A stretch of 64,000 bases of DNA, taken from Parelaphostrongylus tenuis. Taxonomy: Eukaryota > Nematoda > Chromadorea > Rhabditida > Metastrongylidae. The stretch lies in NCBI GenBank assembly GCA_019055375.1, contig JAHQIW010006473.1, positions 62,001 through 126,000 of the forward strand. Reading direction: 5' to 3'. The notes below the pieces were generated by a model. It was given only the letters and a program-made list of their open reading frames with translations, was not told the origin of the DNA and searched no databases. A program made the translations under genes and the position numbers. Shown piece by piece: positions 59,778 to 64,000 of the stretch. How positions within the stretch are numbered: the first letter of the stretch is position 1; each line of letters begins with the position of its first letter.

Positions 59778-60430
59778 GTGAAACTGGCTCGGGAAATAGC
59801 CACTTCTAATGGATACAAATTTGTGGCCCCTCGGCTTAGGCTTAGAGGATATAATGCGCCTCTGAACGAAAACTTGATTGAAAGGAAAGTCCCGTTTATC
59901 CTCCCGTTCTTTTCAAATGAGATTAGTACAGCAACAAAACGCTGTTTGAAAAGAGCTGGTTTAGAGCAATCGGTGACCATTACTGAAATACCACCGAATA
60001 CTCTAAAACGCCAACTAGTTCGCAATCGCTTATATGACCGTCTCTGTTCAACGAAAGATTGTAAAATATGTCCTAACGGCTGAGATGGTGATTGCATGAG
60101 CGTCGGTACAGTCTACCTACTCTCGTGCAAAGGTGTAGTGATAAATATGTTGGCGAAACGGGTAGGCCGCTCTATGCTCGCATAGAAGAACACCTAGCTG
60201 ACAAACGTCTTAATTGACGAAACACCCCGCTAGGAACGCATAGAGCACAGAAGCACGACGAAGTTGATTTTGATTTCGAAGTCACCATCCTTGCGCAGGA
60301 GCAGAAAACATCAGCGCGAAAGATCTTGGAGGCGTTTTGGATTAACACGACCAATCCAACCATAAACCGCAGGGAGGAATGCCTTGATATCATTTGTAAT
60401 TGGAGTCAGTATATAAAACTGTTGTTTTGA
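59778..60430 (+). mobile_element. Penelope-like element, 3' coding half, broken
   Basis: An open stretch reads KLAREIATSNGYKFVAPRLR, PFFSNEISTATKRCLKRAGL and CSTKDCKICPNG, then a TGA. It goes on, with frameshifts, through VGTVYLLSCK, the GIY-YIG nuclease, THRAQKHDEVDFDFEV and EAFWINTTNPTINR. The reverse transcriptase is missing. Confidence 0.85.
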
Positions 60431-60705
60431 TGGGTAAGGTGCATTACGAGCCTATGTGATTTCTTCCGGTGATCTCCACTTAGATCATTCAGTGGAACAC
60501 ATATAAAAAACGGTGATTACGTTGAGAGTTGATTTTGCACTTGATGCGACTGAATTATAGGTCTGGTGATTTTTTCTAAAGGAGTAATGGAGGTGTTTGA
60601 CTGATTGGACTGCGGACAATTTGACCTTTCCAGGCTCTGAAGAAGGCGAACTGCCGAAACGTCAGCTGTTGAATAAAGTTTATAGTAGCACCTCGTGTTT
60701 TGCTT
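60431..60705 (+). mobile_element. Penelope-like element 3' UTR
   Basis: It shares GTGATCTCCACTTAGAT, GGTGTTTGACTGATTGGA, GACCTTTCCAGGCTCTGAAG and CTGCCGAAACGTCAGC with 63121-63400, and ends with the same CACCTCGTGTTTTGCT. Confidence 0.85.
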
Positions 60706-60801
60706 AGAAAGAAAATAATTCTGCTATCGACTGCTTTTTTACAGACCCGCTCAAAATGATTTAATCTGATAAGGATATGCATATTCTGAGCCATAGGTCT
60801 A

Positions 60802-60849
60802 GTGCTATATAGGCGCCTATTTCGTCCTATTGGGACTCATCAGTAGCAC
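60802..60849 (-). ncRNA. Hammerhead ribozyme (PLE type)
   Basis: Stem I GTGCTA/TAGCAC is six perfect pairs. Core CTGATGA, stem II GTCC/GGAC around CAATA, GAA, self-complementary ATAGGCGCCTAT stem III and A at the cleavage position are complete. Confidence 0.95.
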
Positions 60850-61081
60850 CCTCCCTCGTTCCGTCGATCCCTTGAGGTGAAACAATCCTCCAAAGGAACC
60901 GACGCCGAGTAAAATTAAGCACCCAAAGTAGGATGATGTTATTACCTGACTTTGTGGTGACCGGCAGTCGAGCTTACGGCTTTCAAATGAACTATACCTT
61001 CTGCTATCGACTGCTTTTTTACAGACCCGCTCAAAATGATTTAATCTGATAAGGATATGCATATTTTGAGCCATAGGTCTA

Positions 61082-61129
61082 GTGCTATATAGGCGCCTAT
61101 TTCGTCCTATTGGGACTCATCAGTAGCAC
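61082..61129 (-). ncRNA. Hammerhead ribozyme (PLE type), spacer copy
   Basis: Identical to the ribozyme at 60802-60849 and in the same orientation, about 280 bp downstream, forming a head-to-tail pair. Confidence 0.95.
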
Positions 61130-61175
61130 CCTATATATGCATATCCTATATATATGCATATCCTTATATGCATAT

Positions 61176-61213
<38 letters not shown>

Positions 61214-61215
61214 TA
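61130..61215. repeat. TATATGCATATCC / TA repeat
   Basis: Short repeats of ATATGCATATCC with a TA tract occupy the centre of the foldback. Confidence 0.9.
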
Positions 61216-61423
61216 TCCTTATCAGATTAAATCATTTTGAGCGGGTCTGTAAAAAAGCAGTCGATAGCAGAAGTATAGTTTCATTTTGAAAGCCGTAAGC
61301 TCGACTGCCGGTCACCACAAAGTCAGGTAATAACATCATCCTACTTTGGGTGCTTAATTTTACTCGGCGTCGGTTCCTTTGGAGGATTGTTTCACCTCAA
61401 GGGATCGACGGAACCGAGGGAGG

Positions 61424-61471
61424 GTGCTACTGATGAGTCCCAATAGGACGAAATAGGCGCCTATATAGCAC
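61424..61471 (+). ncRNA. Hammerhead ribozyme (PLE type), right arm
   Basis: Identical in sequence to the two minus-strand copies but on the plus strand, in the right arm of the foldback. Confidence 0.95.
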
Positions 61472-61504
61472 TAGACCTATGGCTCAAAATATGTCATATC
61501 CTTA

Positions 61505-61735
61505 TAACAATAGCTATCAGCTTAATGGGATTTATAAAGCGAAATCGCATATCCAACCAAACCTGTTAAAGGTTGGTGGCTGATAGCTAACATAGAGATG
61601 TTGAAGAATGAGTGGTCGGGCAAATGTGCCTCGGTGGTGTAGTGGTTAGAGCACGCGTCCCCGGATAGGATAAAACACGGGATCGATTCCCGCCTAAGGC
61701 CATGTTTTTGCTCACCACTCAATTCTCTAAGTTAT
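61505..61735 (+). mobile_element. tRNA-derived SINE-A, inverted partner
   Basis: The head is 61628-61700 (73 nt), with GCCTCGGTGGTGTAGTGGTT, GGGATCGATTCCCG and CTAAGGC. It matches the minus-strand copy at 59461-59690 over about 230 bp, including ATAGCTATCAGC and GGTTGGTGGCTGATAGCTAA. Confidence 0.85.
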
Positions 61736-61784
61736 ATAAGTAACATGATAACACTGCGGATAAACAGTAGAAATACTATAATTT

Positions 61785-62525
61785 CGAATTATCACTCGTC
61801 AATACTACTAACATCACTATCACTACCACTATCATTACCATTATCACTATCACTATCACTGTAGCTATCCCTACCACTATTACTGCCACTATCACTATCA
61901 CTATCAGTAACACCATCACTATCACTACCACTACACTATCACTATCGTTGACACTACTAGCATCACTATCACAACCACCATCATCATTACTATCACTATC
62001 GCTATCATTACCACTATCGTTGTCATTATCACTATCACTATCACTACCACTATCACTATCACTGTAGCTATCACTACCATTTTCACTGCCACTGTCACTA
62101 TCACTATCAGTAACACCATCACTATCACTACCACTATCATTATCACCATTGAACTTATCACTATCACTGACACTATCATCACTATCACCATCATCATTAT
62201 CACTATCACCACTACCACTATCACCACTATTACTATGAACTCTATCACTATAATCATTATCACTGTTTCCATTATCACTATCATTACTATCATTGTCATC
62301 ATCATCATTATCACTGTTGTCATTATCACCATCATTGTTATCACTAATCACTATCATTACCATCGATACCACTGTCATCACTATCACTATCATTATCACT
62401 ATCATCACTATCTCCATCTTCATCACCACATTCACTGCCGTTATCACTATAATCTTCATTATCACTTTCACTACAACTATCATTATCACCATCATTAATA
62501 TTATTACAGTCATTATCGAACGTAT
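61785..62525. repeat. Long CACTAT/TCA-type satellite
   Basis: About 740 bp of degenerate CACTAT hexamers and TCA/ATC triplets. Long Ser-Asp ORFs on the minus strand and His/Ile-rich ORFs on the plus strand are by-products of the repeat. Confidence 0.95.
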
Positions 62526-62579
62526 TCATTTATCGATTCATTTTTCCAGCTACAAGTTCGACCGTTAGTCAATGCAATA

Positions 62580-63120
62580 TCTATGCAAATATTTATTCTT
62601 TTCAAATGAGATAAGTACAGCTATAAAACGCTGTTTGAAAAGAGCGGGTTTAGAGCAATCGGTGGCCATTATAAAGATACCACCGAAAACTCTAAAACTC
62701 CAACTAGTTCGCAACCGCTTATATGACCGTCTCTGTATAACGAAGAATTGTAAAATATGTCCTAACGGCAGAGACGGTGATTGCATAAGCGTAGGTACAG
62801 TCTACCTAATCTCTTGCAAGGCGTGTAGCGATAAATATACTGGCGAAATGGGTAGGTCGCTCTATGCCCGCATAGAAGAACACCTAGCTGACAAGCGTCT
62901 TAATAGACGGAACACCCCGCTAGGGACGCATAGAGCACAGAAGCACGACGGACTTGATTTTGAAATCGAAGTCAGCATCCTTGCGCAGGAGCAAAAAACA
63001 TCAGCGCGAAAGATATTGGAAGCGTTTTGGATTGACACGACCAATCCAACCATAAACCGCAAGGAGGAATGCCTCTTAAACACTAGTGATATGAGCCAGT
63101 ACATAAAACTATTGTTTTGA
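62580..63120 (+). mobile_element. Penelope-like element, intact 3' coding half (GIY-YIG endonuclease)
   Basis: A 182-codon open frame (from 62572) reads FFSNEISTAIKRCLKRAGLE, RLCITKNCKICPNGRDGDC, VGTVYLISCKACSDKYTGEM, GRSLYARIEEHLADKRLNRR, THRAQKHDGLDFEIEV and ILEAFWIDTTNPTINRKEEC. VYLI, YTGE and the R and E further on are the GIY-YIG signature; the CxxC pairs resemble the PLE zinc-binding spacer. The reverse transcriptase domain upstream is replaced by satellite DNA. The piece is uninterrupted and ends in TGA at 63118-63120. Confidence 0.9.
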
Positions 63121-63400
63121 TGGGTAGCTTGCATTACAAGCCTATGTGTCCTCCCGGTGATCTCCACTTCGATGATTCAGTGGAACACATGCAAAAAGCG
63201 GTGAGTATGTTGAGTGTTGATTTTGTGCTTGATGCTATTGAAATCTAGGTCTGGTATTTTCTTCTAAAGGAGTAATGAAGGTGTTTGACTGATTGGATTG
63301 CGGACTATTTGACCTTTCCAGGCTCTGAAAAAGGCGGACTGCCGAAACGTCAGCCGTGAAATAAAGTTTACTGTAACACCTCGCGTTTTGCTCAAAAAAG
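63121..63400 (+). mobile_element. Penelope-like element 3' UTR
   Basis: It matches 60431-60705 block for block (GTGATCTCCACTTCGATGA, TTTGACTGATTGGATTGC, GGCTCTGAAAAAGGCGG, CTGCCGAAACGTCAGCC). No hammerhead follows here. Confidence 0.85.
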
Positions 63401-64000
63401 GAAATGAGCAATATCTATGCATTTAATGGATTGCATTCTGTAAGTGCCCTTATCAGATCTCACAAACAGCTCAAACAATCACAACTTTTATCGCTTTCGT
63501 AATCACTAGCATTGTCGAAAGGATAATCATTATCACTATCAGAGTCATTATCATTACATTATGATTTAGTGAAGTAGTTTTATCGTTGAAATGTAAGGAA
63601 TGTAGATGAAACATGGAAGATATAGATGTTCTCGTTACTGAGAATATCTGTATAGAAAATTTTCCAATGAAATTTGATCATTTCTCCGTGTAAATGCTCT
63701 CTCAAAACCACCTCGGTTCGTCTCTTCGCGCCCATCATGCTGTCTGAAGTCTGTATTCTCACGAAATTCGCCCCACTTTTTCAGGGGGCACAACGCCGCC
63801 GTTACAGTAACCGAGACTTGACGTCGCGCGGTGTGGGAAAAAACGTCCCACATGTTCCTCAAAGTTAAACTAGAGAAATTTGTCTATGAGATCACAAATT
63901 CTTGGTGACTTAAGGATTCAGAATTTTGAAGGCTCTTTTTGTTTACTAATCAGAAGCATTCATTACAAACCGATTCAGGAGATGGTACCGATTTTAAAAT
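63400..64000. other. No gene recognised
   Basis: A short TATCACTATC patch at 63520-63560 echoes the satellite. ORFs at the right edge show no motif that I recognise. Confidence 0.4.

Larger units (their letters stand above)
60772..61495. mobile_element. PLE-linked foldback with three hammerhead ribozymes
   Basis: Arms of nearly 300 bp (about 60772-61068 and 61197-61495) are almost identical inverted copies. They share AGACCCGCTCAAAATG, GACGCCGAGTAAAATTAAGC and the ribozyme. The spacer holds a third ribozyme and a TATATGCATATCC repeat. A direct copy of the text CTGCTATCGACTGCTTTTTT (60721 and 61000) shows that the arms were built from pLTR-like units following the PLE 3' UTR. Confidence 0.9.

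Noticed and set aside
61628..61700. Possible functional tRNA gene on the plus strand
   Set aside because: It is the inverted copy of the SINE-A head, with additional mismatches in the acceptor.
61776..62513. A 245-codon Ser-Asp-rich minus-strand ORF and overlapping His/Ile-rich ORFs
   Set aside because: They are translations of the CACTAT/TCA satellite in several frames, with no start, splice or domain evidence.
1..64000. Bacterial-type features (operons, CRISPR, ribosome binding sites)
   Set aside because: Intron-exon structure, tRNA-derived SINEs and non-LTR elements show that this is nuclear eukaryotic DNA.

Overview
The window looks like AT-rich, intron-rich nematode DNA, most likely from a strongylid (clade V, hookworm-like) worm. 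The evidence is short exons with TTTCAG-type acceptors inside multi-kilobase introns, RTE non-LTR retrotransposons of a type I associate with hookworm genomes, Penelope-like element (PLE) fragments, tRNA-derived SINEs and many hammerhead ribozyme motifs. There are no operons, rRNA genes, CRISPR arrays or intact viral genes. All family assignments are read from motifs and from memory; no search was run.

Region 1 (about 0.5-46.7 kb, + strand) is one large host gene. I recognise it as the orthologue of vertebrate TMEM94 (KIAA0195), a P-type-ATPase-like ER membrane protein. Twenty-four exons are proposed. Splice phases agree across nearly all neighbouring pairs, and the gene ends in the family's hallmark C-terminus (TKLGMNSP plus an aromatic residue). 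The N-terminus lies upstream of the window. Exons for two segments (between 3.2 and 12.2 kb and between 12.3 and 16.3 kb) were not found, and the last splice junction does not resolve cleanly. The introns hold four RTE copies, an older RTE relic, a PLE fragment, a mariner remnant, SINEs, hairpin MITEs and an AT-rich repeat family.

Region 2 (47.9-59.1 kb) is a degraded segmental duplication: about 47.95-51.06 kb matches about 55.79-59.11 kb. Each copy carries a minus-strand gene for a DUF829/TMEM53-like alpha/beta-hydrolase-fold protein. The right copy has four intact, phase-consistent exons. The left copy has single-base deletions in its first two recognisable exons and a stop codon, so it is probably a pseudogene. 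Between the copies lie SINE, foldback and PLE debris.

Region 3 (59.3-63.4 kb) is a nested repeat: hexamer satellite, inverted SINE, PLE 3' half, a foldback with three hammerhead ribozymes, a second inverted SINE, a long CACTAT-type satellite and another PLE 3' half.

The most interesting system is the recurring foldback element. Six loci (17.8, 19.8, 45.7, 51.6, 56.6 and 60.8 kb) carry two inverted arms, each with a hammerhead ribozyme or its remnant pointing inward to outward; two further loci (10.7 and 48.9 kb) look like solo arms. The best copies have complete catalytic cores, six-pair stem I, and a short self-complementary stem III that suggests activity as a dimer. Hammerheads in Penelope-like elements are established; the systematic inverted pairing in a nematode is what deserves a check.
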